Shown here in pieces: positions 9,296-22,261 of a DNA stretch of 64,000 bases. The translations under genes were made by a program, and so were the position numbers. How positions within the stretch are numbered: position 1 is the first letter of the stretch; each line of letters starts with the position of its first letter. The stretch covers positions 744,001 to 808,000 of the forward strand of contig NZ_CP039383.2 of the NCBI RefSeq assembly GCF_004803715.2, read 5' to 3'. Under the pieces are notes generated by a model. That model made no database searches. It saw only the letters and a program-made list of their open reading frames with translations, and was not told the origin of the DNA. This DNA is from Luteimonas yindakuii (lineage in GTDB: Bacteria; Pseudomonadota; Gammaproteobacteria; Xanthomonadales; Xanthomonadaceae).

Positions 9296-10141
9296 TCAGT
9301 GCAGCCGTGAGCGTTCGCCGCTGGCGACGATCAGCAGTTCGCGCACGCGCTCCGCATCGCCTGCACCCGGCCGCGCCTGCAGATAACGCGCGAGATCGTC
9401 ACGGGCGCCGCGCAGGTGGCGCAGGCGGAAGTAGCACAGCCCGCGGTCGCGCAGGGCATCGGCATCGTCGGGCAGCAGGCACAGCACGCGGTCGACGCAG
9501 CGCAGCGCCCGGTCCCAGTCCGCACGCTGGACGTACACCGCGTACAGGTTGCGCAGCATCCGCACGAGGATGGCGCGGTTCGACGCCGGGTGCAGGATCT
9601 GATGCAGCACCTGGTCGTCCAGGTCCCGGCCATCCAGGTGCGCGAGCGCACGTTCACGCAGTTCGTCGACATCCAGCGGGCGGCCGCGGTTGAATGGATC
9701 CATCACCAGCACGCCGCCATCCACCGGCAGCCGCACCAGGAAATGGCCGGGGAACGACACCCCGTCCAGGCCCAGGCCCAGTCGGCGCGCGACCTCCATC
9801 TGCAGCAGGCCCAATGACAACGGGATGCCGAGGCGTCGCTCGCACACCTCGTTGAGATAGCTGTTGCGGGGGTCGTGGTAGGCCTCGTGGTTGCCGGCGT
9901 AGCCCTGTTCGTCGAACAGGTACCGGTTGATCGCCATCATCTTCAGTGGCCAGTGCGCGGCGGAGTCCACGCGCGGACGCAGTGCCCTCGTGTGCGCCTC
10001 GATCAGCTGTTCGTAGACCGCATGGTCGAGCCGCGGGTACTCGTCCCGGGCGATCAGCAGCGCGCTGGAAAACAGCGGGATCGCGTCGTCATCCAGCGTC
10101 GCGAGGCCACTCCAGCTCGGCAGCGAAGTCCGCTCATGCAT
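9296..10141 (-). CDS. SirB1-type transglutaminase-like/TPR protein
   Basis: A 281-residue cytoplasmic protein of the SirB1 family. The N-terminal half (about 30-160) carries the transglutaminase-like fold, with the conserved [19 protein letters not shown] stretch (95-113) and FPGHFLVRL (130-138); C100, H133 and D148 could form a papain-like triad. The C-terminal half (about 185-260) consists of TPR-like helices. ATG 10141 is used rather than the open frame start at 10195, because the conserved sequence begins soon after. It lies 54 bases downstream of the DUF192 gene, so they probably form an operon. Molecular function is unknown. Confidence 0.85.
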   Translation of the reverse strand: MHERTSLPSWSGLATLDDDAIPLFSSALLIARDEYPRLDHAVYEQLIEAHTRALRPRVDSAAHWPLKMMAINRYLFDEQGYAGNHEAYHDPRNSYLNEVCERRLGIPLSLGLLQMEVARRLGLGLDGVSFPGHFLVRLPVDGGVLVMDPFNRGRPLDVDELRERALAHLDGRDLDDQVLHQILHPASNRAILVRMLRNLYAVYVQRADWDRALRCVDRVLCLLPDDADALRDRGLCYFRLRHLRGARDDLARYLQARPGAGDAERVRELLIVASGERSRLH

Positions 10142-10195
10142 GCAGGGAGCCTGCGCTCCGTCGTGGAGTGATGCAAGGCGCCATCGACCCGGCAT

Positions 10196-10654
10196 TCAGC
10201 GCGGAATGTCGATGCCGGGGCCGATTTCCAGCGCGGTGCCATCCTGCAACCGCAGTCGGGCCGCCTCGCCCGCATTGAGTTCGAGCACGAAGCGCGCCGG
10301 TGCTCCGCTCGGATAGGGAGGACAGCGGTTGCCCGCGGAACAGGGCGGCACGTCGCGCTGCTGGGACACCAGTCGCAGCCGGCTGTCGAAGTAGAGGATG
10401 TCCAGCGGGATGTGGGTGTTCTTCATCCAGTACGCCTGCGGCGCCTCCTCGTCATGGATGAACAGCATGCCGTGGTCGCGTGGCATCGAATCACGGAACA
10501 TCAGGCCGCGCGCGCGGCTGGCATCGTCGGCCGCGATCTCCACGGCGTAACGCTCGCCCGCCAGTTCCACCCAGCGGCCGCCGGCGCTTGCGCAGGCCGT
10601 TGCCATCAGTACGAGGCAGGAGGCGGCGATGCGGAGCAGGGTGCGAAGACTCAT
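10196..10654 (-). CDS. DUF192 family lipoprotein
   Basis: A 152-residue protein with a signal peptide and a lipobox-like end (LMATACAS). The mature part is a DUF192 domain: the RARGLMFRDSMPRDHGMLFIHDE stretch, YWMKNTHIPLDILYFD and the C-terminal VLELNAG are characteristic. Function is unknown across the family; it is usually secreted or periplasmic. The start at 10654 puts the signal sequence at the N-terminus; an upstream in-frame ATG would hide it. Confidence 0.87.
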   Translation of the reverse strand: MSLRTLLRIAASCLVLMATACASAGGRWVELAGERYAVEIAADDASRARGLMFRDSMPRDHGMLFIHDEEAPQAYWMKNTHIPLDILYFDSRLRLVSQQRDVPPCSAGNRCPPYPSGAPARFVLELNAGEAARLRLQDGTALEIGPGIDIPR

Positions 10655-10810
10655 GGCAATGCGGACCTGGCTGGCGGCGGGACCTGAACATCGACGACCG
10701 CACACAGGCCGTCAAGCATCACGGGGCTTCCACTTCGCGCGCTGGGTAGGCACAATGCGCGCCCGCTCCGGCAGCCATCGCCGCAGTGTTCAACCAGGTC
10801 GTCATGAGGG

Positions 10811-10838
10811 TTGACGCAGCAGCTGATCGCGCTAGAAT
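10811..10838 (+). promoter_or_regulatory. rrn promoter P1
   Basis: TTGACG (10811-10816) and TAGAAT (10833-10838) are separated by 16 bases. It is the upstream member of two tandem sigma-70-type promoters ahead of the rRNA operon. Confidence 0.65.
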
Positions 10839-10896
10839 ACGCGGCCCGATTCGAGCCAAACGCCCGGTCGGAACGAAAGAAAAGTTTCACAAGGTG

Positions 10897-10924
10897 TTGA
10901 CAGCAACAGAATCCGCGCTAAGAT
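10897..10924 (+). promoter_or_regulatory. rrn promoter P2
   Basis: A consensus TTGACA (10897-10902) and TAAGAT (10919-10924) are separated by 16 bases, about 255 bases upstream of 16S. Together with P1 it gives the tandem arrangement typical of highly expressed rRNA operons. Confidence 0.72.
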
Positions 10925-10995
10925 GGGCGGCTCACCTCGACGGAAACGACGGGGTACGGCAAGAAGGGGTTCGCGGCGCTGAGGCCGGTTCCCGG

Positions 10996-11007
10996 AGTTC
11001 TTTGACA
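10996..11007 (+). promoter_or_regulatory. Leader boxA-like antitermination site
   Basis: AGTTCTTTGACA resembles the boxA consensus bound by NusB/S10 in rRNA leaders. It lies between promoter P2 and the 16S gene, where such a site is expected. The match is imperfect. Confidence 0.5.
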
Positions 11008-11179
11008 GTGTACGCAGGAGACTTGTGCGGACGTCTGGCGGCTGGATGACCATCCACAACGCAGACGTTCGAAAGAGCACAGAGTCGATTCCAAGCATGC
11101 AAATGCGAGTGATTGAATTCGAGCTCCGGACAGCATCTGCACTCAAGCATTAAATGGGGCTTCGGTCCCGTGCAAGACT

Positions 11180-12726
<1,547 letters not shown>

Positions 12727-12815
12727 AGAGACCGGACGGCTTCCACCGTCCAGGCGTCCGCACAAGTCACCTGCATCCAGAAAGTTCCGGCAACGGCCGG
12801 AACAGTCCCTTACAT

Positions 12816-12891
12816 GGGGCCATAGCTCAGCTGGGAGAGCACCTGCTTTGCAAGCAGGGGGTCGTCGGTTCGATCCCGACTGGCTCCACCA
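12816..12891 (+). tRNA. tRNA-Ala (TGC)
   Basis: A 76-nt cloverleaf with GGGGCCA acceptor strand, TTGCAAG-type anticodon loop giving TGC, GGTTCGATCC T-arm and an encoded CCA end. It lies in the 16S-23S spacer. Confidence 0.97.
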
Positions 12892-12911
12892 GGGTTGAGC
12901 CCAAGCGATTT

Positions 12912-12988
<77 letters not shown>

Positions 12989-13049
12989 GTCTTTCTGGAT
13001 GACGGCGTACACGAAAGAATTAGATGGGTTCCGCGTTGAGGCGGAGCCA

Positions 13050-13062
13050 TGATCTTTGAAAA
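13050..13062 (+). promoter_or_regulatory. Spacer boxA-like site
   Basis: TGATCTTTGAAAA in the tRNA-Ile to 23S spacer resembles the boxA found before 23S genes and used by the rRNA antitermination complex. Confidence 0.5.
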
Positions 13063-13218
13063 TTGGGATGTAGCGAGCGTTTTGGAACGAAATGTCCAGA
13101 CGTGTCGTAGAGGCTAAGGCGGGGGAGCAAATCCCCTGAAAACTTGATGTCGTTGAAATTCGCGTCTGCGGTTTGTACCCGCGGACACATTCAATCCCGA
13201 GGCGACTTGGGGTTATAT

Positions 13219-16097
<2,879 letters not shown>

Positions 16098-16256
16098 TAT
16101 AACCTCAAGTGGCTTCGCCGGATTACACCGCGAAGACCGAGGCCTCGACAACACGTCGACGACACGATTTCAAAATGCTCGCTACAATCCCACCCCTCGA
16201 GAGCGTGAGCGCTGTCGTACCGCAGCCGCGGTGCGTCCGGCGACCCTCCACCCTCT

Positions 16257-16371
16257 CCCTGGTGACAATAGCTGTGTGGAACCACCCGATCCCATTCCGA
16301 ACTCGGAAGTGAAACGCATATGCGCCGATGGTAGTGTGCATTCAGCATGCGAGAGTAGGTCATCGCCAGGG
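16257..16371 (+). rRNA. rrf: 5S ribosomal RNA
   Basis: The terminal helix is formed by CCCTGGTGAC and GTCATCGCCAGGG. Internal conserved blocks include CCGAACTCGGAAGTGAAACG and GCCGATGGTAGTG. About 115 nt, last gene of the operon. Confidence 0.95.
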
Positions 16372-16382
16372 TTTTTTACCCA

Positions 16383-16416
16383 AAACCCCCGCCGGATCCC
16401 GGCGGGGGTTTCTCTT
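16383..16416 (+). terminator. rrn operon terminator
   Basis: A perfect 13-bp stem, AAACCCCCGCCGG (16383-16395) with CCGGCGGGGGTTT (16399-16411), has a 3-base loop and is followed by a pyrimidine/T-rich tail. It is 12 bases past 5S, a strong intrinsic terminator. Confidence 0.9.
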
Positions 16417-16677
16417 TGCGTGCGGGAAAGTCCGCGCTAGGGCGCCGGGTATCGTGTCTGTAGTGCGGAGCGAGTTGCGCCTCGCCCGGCTAATGTGGGA
16501 GCGACAGTTGGCTGGGCGATGCTTCTGCTCTAGCCTGGAAGCGCTCTTGCGCCGGCCAGTGGCTGTGGTATCCGGGCACAGAGGAGCTCGGCAACTAACG
16601 CAGACGTGATTCGCAAGAAGGGGCTAGTCGAAGGGCTTCGTAGACGTTGTTGACGCACCTGGGCATCACCCTCGCCC
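16417..16677. other. Gene-free stretch after the rrn terminator, with a possible repeat remnant
   Basis: No credible gene is seen. The segment around 16494-16530 (TGTGGGAGCGAC, then GGGCGATGCTTCTGC) looks like a decayed copy of the GGGAGCGACTTCAGTCGCGATG-type palindromic repeat common in xanthomonads and pseudomonads. The palindrome itself is broken here. Confidence 0.35.
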
Positions 16678-16929
16678 TCAATCGCCGCCGAGTTTCGCGC
16701 GGTAACGGTCGCGCACATGCTGGTTGATATAGGTGGCCAGGCCGGAACCGGCCTCGGCGTGTCGACGCATGGCCGTTACATGCTGGGCGCCGGGTTCGAC
16801 GTCGTCGTAGAGATAGATCGCCCGGTCATCAGCGAAGCGCAGCAGGATTGCTCCGGGGACCAGCGCATAGGCACGCACGCCCGATTGGCCGGAGCGGTCC
16901 GAATAGGTCTTGAATGGCGGCAGGTCCAT
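16678..16929 (-). CDS. Small conserved protein, distantly KTSC-like
   Basis: An 83-residue protein starting at ATG 16929. A core of alternating hydrophobic beta-strands (residues about 18-46, ending YLYDDVEPG) is followed by an alpha-helix and the motif GLATYINQHVRDRY. This strand-strand-helix layout recalls the KTSC fold, but the KTSC letters themselves are absent, so the link is inference. The frame is open upstream as far as 17175, but that part reads as low-complexity GC-rich translation. Function is unknown. Confidence 0.65.
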   Translation of the reverse strand: MDLPPFKTYSDRSGQSGVRAYALVPGAILLRFADDRAIYLYDDVEPGAQHVTAMRRHAEAGSGLATYINQHVRDRYRAKLGGD

Positions 16930-17382
16930 CCGTCGAGCGTGGCCCAGCCGGGGTGTAGCGAGCGTGCCCCGTGTACGGCAGGGATTTTCGCACGCAGGAT
17001 GGACCGACCGTTGGTCACCCGCCCGGCGACCACGCTGCCAGACCGACGCAGCAGCCGCTTCAATCCAACAGCATGGCAATCCGCCACTGGCCGGCTTCCC
17101 CGCACGCCCGATTCCGGCGAAGGCCGCGGGGGCCGAGGCTCGGGCGTGCGTGGGCATGCCACTCGGGCATCCCAACCTGTGTCACGAGGGTTTTGCTCAG
17201 GTCCGCGATCTTCGTTGGGCCCGGCAAACGTCACCGGACGTTAGCGTGGATCCGGCCTACACACCGCAGGTGTGCCCCGCGGCTGGCGTGGGCCCCAGGC
17301 TGGATCGTGCGCCGTCGCGCTCAAGGCAGGAGACGTTTGCCCGGAGCTGCGTTCAGTGGATGACGTGGGGCTCCGGCGGCGG
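16930..17382. other. About 450-base stretch without a supported gene
   Basis: All reading frames here are GC-driven open frames with no recognisable protein, and no RNA, repeat or strong terminator stands out. It probably holds the promoter of the small gene (minus strand) and the 3' end of the rpiA transcript. Confidence 0.4.
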
Positions 17383-18030
17383 CTAGAGCACCAGCGGCGG
17401 CTCGCCGCCGACGATCACCACGTCGGCCGGCCGGCGTGCGAACAGGCCGACACTGACGATGCCGGGGATCTGGTTGAGACGCTGTTCCAGCGCGACGGGA
17501 TCGGTGATCTCCAGGCCATGGACGTCGAGCACCCAGTTGCCGTTGTCGGTGACGACGTTCTCGCGCCAGACCGGCTGGCCCGCGGTGAGTTCGACGATCT
17601 CCCGCGCCACCATGCTGCGCGCCATCGGGATCACCTCCACCGGCAACGGGAAGCGCCCGAGTACCGGCACGCGCTTGGCGGGATCGATGATGCAGACGAA
17701 GCGCTGGCTCGCCTGCGCGATGATCTTCTCGCGCGTCAACGCGGCGCCGCCGCCCTTGATCAGGTGCTTGTGCGGATCGCATTCGTCGGCGCCATCGACG
17801 TAGAGCGGCAACGGCCCGGCGGCATTGAGGTCGATCACCGGAATGCCGTGCTGCTTGAGGCGCGCGGTGCTCTGCTCCGAGCTCGACACTGCGCCTTCGA
17901 TGCGGCCGCGGATCCGCGCCAGCGCATCGATGAAATAGGCGACGGTGGAGCCGGTGCCGACGCCGACGATGCTGCCGTCCTCGACGAATTCGATGGCTTT
18001 CTCGCCGGCGAGGCGCTTTGAATCGGACAT
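17383..18030 (-). CDS. rpiA: Ribose-5-phosphate isomerase A
   Basis: A 215-residue enzyme interconverting ribose-5-phosphate and ribulose-5-phosphate in the pentose phosphate pathway. Family motifs are GVGTGSTV (23-30), SSSEQST near 49-55, DGADE (79-83), [11 protein letters not shown] (92-102), with E101 as the catalytic base, and DNGNWVLD (about 162-169). Length is standard. It is the last of three closely spaced genes after the 6S RNA (folate cyclo-ligase, EVE protein, rpiA), with 3 bases between the EVE stop and its start. Confidence 0.96.
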   Translation of the reverse strand: MSDSKRLAGEKAIEFVEDGSIVGVGTGSTVAYFIDALARIRGRIEGAVSSSEQSTARLKQHGIPVIDLNAAGPLPLYVDGADECDPHKHLIKGGGAALTREKIIAQASQRFVCIIDPAKRVPVLGRFPLPVEVIPMARSMVAREIVELTAGQPVWRENVVTDNGNWVLDVHGLEITDPVALEQRLNQIPGIVSVGLFARRPADVVIVGGEPPLVL

Positions 18031-18033
18031 CGG

Positions 18034-18510
18034 TCAGGCCTTGTGTTCGAGGCCGAGCAGGATCTTCCACTGCGCGGCGGTGACAGGCAGCACGGACAGC
18101 CGGCTGCCTCTACGGATCAGTGCGAATTCCTCGCCCAGCGAGTCGACCTGCGTGCGGATCAGGTCAAGCGGTACCGGCTTGGCCAGGTGGCGCACGTAGC
18201 GCACGTCGACGAGGGACCAGCGCGGCTCCTCGCGGGTCGACTTCTCGTCGAAGTACTTGGACTTCCGATCGAACTGGGTCGGGTCCGGGTAGCTCGCGCA
18301 GGCCACTTCCGCGAGCCCGTAGATGCCGGGCACCTGCGTACTCGAGTGGTAGAACAGGACCCCGTCGCCAACCTGCATCTGGCGCATGAAGTTGCGCGCC
18401 TGGAAGTTGCGCACGCCGGTCCATGGTTCGGTTCCGACGCGTTGCAGATCGTCGATGGAGAAATCCGACGGTTCGGATTTCATCAGCCAATAGCGTTTGG
18501 GTGGGCTCAT
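18034..18510 (-). CDS. EVE domain-containing protein
   Basis: A 158-residue single EVE (PUA/YTH-like) domain. The WLMKSEPSDFSIDDL start, WTGVRNFQARNFMRQM, VGDGVLFYHSS and PGIYGLAEV are hallmarks of the thymocyte nuclear protein 1-type EVE family, thought to bind modified bases in nucleic acid. ATG 18510 overlaps the TGA of the folate cyclo-ligase gene by 4 bases (ATGA), so translation is likely coupled. The specific ligand is unknown. Confidence 0.92.
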   Translation of the reverse strand: MSPPKRYWLMKSEPSDFSIDDLQRVGTEPWTGVRNFQARNFMRQMQVGDGVLFYHSSTQVPGIYGLAEVACASYPDPTQFDRKSKYFDEKSTREEPRWSLVDVRYVRHLAKPVPLDLIRTQVDSLGEEFALIRRGSRLSVLPVTAAQWKILLGLEHKA

Positions 18511-19091
18511 GCGGTCACCGGAATCAGGGTCTCGGTTTCGGTGCAGACGGCGTCGAGCGGCACATCCCACGATCGGGCGTCGAGCCGCTCGGCTTCCTGG
18601 AAGGAGTAGGCCACGCCCGCAAGCCACGGCGGACCCGCGCTGTCGCGGCGTTGCGCGAAGGTGCGATCGTACCAGCCGGCTCCCATGCCCAGCCGCTGCC
18701 CGCTGCGGTCGAACGCGACCAGCGGCAGTACGGCCAGTGCGATGGCGCCAGCCTCCAGGCAGGCCTCCGGGCCAAGGTCCGGCTCGGGGATGCCGTAGCG
18801 GTTCGTCACCAGTGGATCGCCGGCACGCCACGGTGCGAAGCGGAGGCGGCCGTCGTCGTGCAGGACCGGGAGGCAATAGACCAGTCCGGGGGGAAGTCGC
18901 AGTTGCCAGACGTGCAGGGCAAGTTCGCCATCCATCGCCCAGTAGCCGGCCACGTAGCCCTGCGTCGGCATGAAAGGCAACGCCTGCAGCCGCTCGGCGA
19001 CCGCTTCCGCGGCCTGCAGCCGTTGCGCCGGCGGCACTGCGCGGCGGCGCTGACGGAGTTCACGTCGTAGCGCGTCGCGATCCACGATCAC
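18507..19091 (-). CDS. 5-formyltetrahydrofolate cyclo-ligase
   Basis: A 194-residue enzyme that converts 5-formyl-THF to 5,10-methenyl-THF using ATP. The signature GMGAGWYDRTFA near residue 134 is the phosphate/ATP-binding loop. The N-terminal RRELRQRRRAVP helix and the PLVAFDRSGQRLGMG block fit the family, as does the length. It lies directly downstream of a 6S RNA gene and zapA, the classical zapA-ssrS-fau order of Proteobacteria, and may be co-transcribed with the 6S RNA. Confidence 0.93.
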   Translation of the reverse strand: MIVDRDALRRELRQRRRAVPPAQRLQAAEAVAERLQALPFMPTQGYVAGYWAMDGELALHVWQLRLPPGLVYCLPVLHDDGRLRFAPWRAGDPLVTNRYGIPEPDLGPEACLEAGAIALAVLPLVAFDRSGQRLGMGAGWYDRTFAQRRDSAGPPWLAGVAYSFQEAERLDARSWDVPLDAVCTETETLIPVTA

Positions 19092-19229
19092 AGGATGGGA
19101 GGCAAGGTGTGCATCGACGTCATTGTCGCCGAGTGGCGACGCTTCGTCATGCCCGGCCTGGAACGCAGCGGGCGCGGTGGAAGCCAGGGTTCGACACCCG
19201 GACTACCACCGCGCCCGCGGCAGAATTCA

Positions 19230-19414
19230 ATACGTCCTCCGCCAATGAAGATGCCTGCGAAACGACCTTGAACCCGGGGTTCAAGTGGGAATGCTGGGGA
19301 TCCATCGGGCTTTCCGCACGGGGCGGACTTGCACACCCGGATCCGTCACATCCCCGAGGTCGTATTAAGGGACAAGGCGAATGTTTTGCAGGCTGTCGAC
19401 ACAGCAGAGGACGC
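19230..19414 (-). ncRNA. ssrS: 6S RNA
   Basis: The gap between zapA and the folate cyclo-ligase gene is the conserved site of 6S RNA. Read on the minus strand, it contains CTTGAACCCCGGGTTCAAGG followed by TCGTTTCGCAGGCATC, matching the 3' side of the central bubble of E. coli 6S RNA. On the 5' side GTCCCTTAATACG aligns with the other bubble strand. The terminal helix pairs CGTCCTC (19413-19407) with GAGGACG (19239-19233). A TATACT -10 element (19426-19421) sets the 5' end near 19414, giving about 185 nt, the usual size. 6S RNA traps sigma-70 RNA polymerase in stationary phase. Exact ends are inferred. Confidence 0.82.
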
Positions 19415-19420
19415 AGACGG

Positions 19421-19426
19421 AGTATA
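19421..19426 (-). promoter_or_regulatory. -10 element of the 6S RNA promoter
   Basis: TATACT on the minus strand lies about 7 bases before the predicted 6S RNA 5' end. No clear -35 element is seen. Confidence 0.5.
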
Positions 19427-19512
19427 GCGCCCTGCGCACGAAGCGCATGCCCGGCAGTCGGTGCGGCCGGCAGGGATTCAGTTGTGTCTGCGCACGGTGA
19501 GCGGCGCAGTGA

Positions 19513-19800
19513 TCAGTCGACCGCGTCGAGCCTGCGCTCGATGACTGCCATCGCCTGGCGCAGTTCGCGGTCGCGTGCGTCGTGTTCGCTACGCAGGAGC
19601 TGGAGTTCGGCGGCGAGGTTCAACGCGGCGAGCACGGCGATCCTGTCGATCGCCGCCATGCGGTTGCTGCCGCGCAGCTCGCGCATGCGGGTATCGAGCA
19701 GGCGCGCGGCCGCAACCAGCGCCTCGCGCTCGCCCGGAGCCACGCCCACCGTGTACTCGCGATCGAGCACGCGCACATTGACCGGCTCGCCGCTGCTCAC
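19513..19800 (-). CDS. zapA: Cell division protein ZapA
   Basis: A 95-residue FtsZ-ring cross-linker. The N-terminal VNVRVLDREYTVGVAPGEREAL block and AARLLDTRMRELR are the ZapA globular head; the C-terminal half is a coiled coil for tetramerisation. The GTG at 19800 was chosen because the family begins just there; it overlaps the stop of the upstream coiled-coil gene (GTGA). It is followed by 6S RNA. Confidence 0.92.
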   Translation of the reverse strand: MSSGEPVNVRVLDREYTVGVAPGEREALVAAARLLDTRMRELRGSNRMAAIDRIAVLAALNLAAELQLLRSEHDARDRELRQAMAVIERRLDAVD

Positions 19801-20051
19801 GTGTGCTGCTCGAGCGACTTCAGCCGGGCGATCATCGCCTCGACCCGGGTGCGTGCCTGTTCGTTGCGCGTCAACAGCTGCGAGCGTTCGCCGGCGAGCT
19901 GTTCCTGCTGGCGCAGGCTGCGGTTCTCCTCGGTCAACCGCTGCACGCGGTCGACCAGGCCATCGATGCGGCTGGCAACGGCGCGAAGCTGGGCGGCGAC
20001 ATCGGGGGTGGTCCATGGCGGCACGATAGGCAGCGGCCGGGGGCCGGTCAA
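19797..20051 (-). CDS. Small coiled-coil protein of the zapA-linked TIGR02449 type
   Basis: An 84-residue protein that is almost wholly coiled coil (residues about 17-82, heptads such as VASRIDGLVDRVQRLTEENRSL). Its position directly before zapA and its make-up match the TIGR02449 family, which resembles ZapB. A role in the division ring is inference from context. The start is unusual: TTG at 20051 overlaps the TGA of the upstream c-di-GMP gene, and a GTG at 20024 is the alternative. Its own stop overlaps the zapA GTG. Confidence 0.8.
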   Translation of the reverse strand: MTGPRPLPIVPPWTTPDVAAQLRAVASRIDGLVDRVQRLTEENRSLRQQEQLAGERSQLLTRNEQARTRVEAMIARLKSLEQHT

Positions 20052-22261
20052 GGCAGGCTGCTGGCGTGCGCCCGCGGAGCCTGGCGTGCGCCGTCCCAGT
20101 TGCGGATGAAGCCGAGCGCGCTGTGTGCGTCCAGCGGTGGGGAGAGCCAGAAGCCCTGCACCTCGTCGCAGCGCTGCTGGGCCAGGAACCCGAGCTGGGC
20201 CTCGGTTTCCACGCCTTCGGCGACCACCCGCAGGCCGAGTGAATGGCCCATGGAGATCACCGTGCTGGTGATGGCCACATCCTCGGGATCACCCGGCAGG
20301 CCATCGATGAACGCCTTGTCGATCTTGATGGTGTTGATCGGCAGTCGTTTCAGGTACGCGAGCGACGAATAGCCGGTGCCGAAGTCGTCGATCGCCAACG
20401 ACACGCCGAGGGTGCGGAAGGCCTGCAGCGTGGTCGCGCTCTGCGCCGCATTGGCCATCAGCACGCTCTCGGTGAGTTCCAGCTCCAGCACCGACGGCTG
20501 CAGGCCGGTGTCCTCGAGCACGCGCCGCACCACCTCGGGGAAGTTGCCGCGCAGAAGCTGCAGCATCGACACGTTCACCGACAGGGTGAGGTCGCCGGCG
20601 CCGTGCTGCTGCCAGCGCCGCAACGTCAGGCAGGCCTCGCGCAGCACCCACTCACCGATCTCCAGGATCAGCCCGCTCTCCTCGGCCAGCGGGATGAAGT
20701 CATCCGGCGCCACTTCGCCGTGTTCGTCGCTGTACCAGCGCAGCAACGCCTCGACGCCGCTGATGCGCGAGCGGGCGAGGCTCAGCCGCGGCTGGAACAC
20801 CAGCCGCAGCTCCCCCCGATCGAGCACCTTGCGCAGTCCGGCCGACAACCGGGCCCGCTGGCGCGTGCTGGCATCCATCGCGTCGTCGTAGCGCATGAAG
20901 GTGCGACGGCCGGCGCTCTTGGCCTGGTACATCGCGGTGTCGGCACGCTTGAGCAGTTCGGTCGGCACCTGCCCGTGGTCGGGATAGATGCTGATGCCGA
21001 TCGACGGCGAGATCGCGATCTCCTGGCGGCCGTCGAGCAGCAGCGGCGCCTCGAACGCCATGATGATCTCGCGCGCGGTGCGCTCGGCGTCCTGCGGGCC
21101 GTCGATCCCCTCGAGGATGACGGTGAACTCGTCACCCGACAGCCGCGCGACCGTGTGCTGCTCGCCCACGGTCTGCTGCAGGCGGCTGGCGGCGGCGCGC
21201 AGGATGCGGTCGCCGGCGGCATGGCCGAGCGAATCGTTGATGTCCTTGAAACGGTCGAGGTCGAGGAACAGCACCGCGATGCGGGTACCCTCGCGGCGCG
21301 CGCGGACGATGGCGCGCGACAGCCGTTCCGACAGCAGCGAGCGGTTGGGCAGGTTGGTGAGGGTGTCGAAGTTGGCGAGGTAGCGCAGCTCCTGCTCGGT
21401 GCGCTTCTGCTGGGTGATGTCGTTGAGCACGGTGACGTAGAGCGTCGAATCCTCGCTATCGTCGGAGACCACGGCACTGGCCTCGATCGCGCAGAGGAAT
21501 TCCTCGCCGTCCGAGCGGCGCTGCCACATCTCGCCGCTCCAGCGGCCCGAGCGCACCAGCCGCTTGCGGATGTGCTCGTAGAACGCGGCCTCGTGCTGGT
21601 GGCTGTCCAGCACGCGGGCGTTGCGGCCGATCACCTCTTCGGCCGTGTATCCCGTCATCCGCGCGAACGCCGGATTGACGGTGACGAAGTTGAAGTCGGC
21701 ATCGACCACCGATACCGCCTCGCTCATGCTGCGCAGCACCTCGGTGGCGATGCGGCGATCGCGTTCCTCGCCGCGCGCGCGGGTGATGTCCACCAGGGTG
21801 CCGGCGACGCGCCGCGGCCGCTGTGCAGCATCGAATTCGACAGTGCGCCCGCGCACGCGGACCCAGCGCAGCCGGCCGTCCTGGGCGTGCACGCGCATGT
21901 CGTATTCGAAGCTGCGGGCCTGGCCGGACAGATACGCGGCCATCCGCTCGCGGGCGGTGTCGAGGTAGCCGGGCAGCAGCACCTGTTCGAGGTCGATGTC
22001 GCGCTCGTGCAGCCGCAGCGTGCCGTTGCCCCGTTCGGTTTCCAGCAGGGTCACCCGCTGGCTGTCCAGCGCGTAGTCCCAGTAGCGCTCGCCGGTGGCC
22101 CACAGCGCCTGTTTCAGGCGTTCCTTGCGCCGCCGCAGCACCTCGATCTCGCGCCGGTGACGGACGCGCTGGCGCCATGCGGCGATCCCCGCGATCAGTG
22201 CAAGCGCGACACAGGCAAGTGCGATGGCGACGAGGAGGTGCGGATCGAGTGGATCGGCCAC
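20048..22261 (-). CDS. Membrane GGDEF/EAL protein with PAS domains
   Basis: A 737-residue c-di-GMP enzyme. One membrane segment (about 8-28) is followed by a short coiled coil, two PAS-type sensor domains (about 55-165 and 170-290), a GGDEF domain (about 295-455) and an EAL domain (about 470-725). The GGDEF signature is SGDEF (375-379) and no RxxD inhibitory site is present. The EAL core is intact: E504-A-L, N563 in SVNVS, E595, D625-D626-FGTG, K646 and E682-GVE. It is therefore probably a phosphodiesterase, possibly bifunctional. The GTG start at 22261 has a GGAG about 13 bases upstream. The stop overlaps the next gene's start, linking it to zapA. Confidence 0.92.
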   Translation of the reverse strand: MADPLDPHLLVAIALACVALALIAGIAAWRQRVRHRREIEVLRRRKERLKQALWATGERYWDYALDSQRVTLLETERGNGTLRLHERDIDLEQVLLPGYLDTARERMAAYLSGQARSFEYDMRVHAQDGRLRWVRVRGRTVEFDAAQRPRRVAGTLVDITRARGEERDRRIATEVLRSMSEAVSVVDADFNFVTVNPAFARMTGYTAEEVIGRNARVLDSHQHEAAFYEHIRKRLVRSGRWSGEMWQRRSDGEEFLCAIEASAVVSDDSEDSTLYVTVLNDITQQKRTEQELRYLANFDTLTNLPNRSLLSERLSRAIVRARREGTRIAVLFLDLDRFKDINDSLGHAAGDRILRAAASRLQQTVGEQHTVARLSGDEFTVILEGIDGPQDAERTAREIIMAFEAPLLLDGRQEIAISPSIGISIYPDHGQVPTELLKRADTAMYQAKSAGRRTFMRYDDAMDASTRQRARLSAGLRKVLDRGELRLVFQPRLSLARSRISGVEALLRWYSDEHGEVAPDDFIPLAEESGLILEIGEWVLREACLTLRRWQQHGAGDLTLSVNVSMLQLLRGNFPEVVRRVLEDTGLQPSVLELELTESVLMANAAQSATTLQAFRTLGVSLAIDDFGTGYSSLAYLKRLPINTIKIDKAFIDGLPGDPEDVAITSTVISMGHSLGLRVVAEGVETEAQLGFLAQQRCDEVQGFWLSPPLDAHSALGFIRNWDGARQAPRAHASSLP

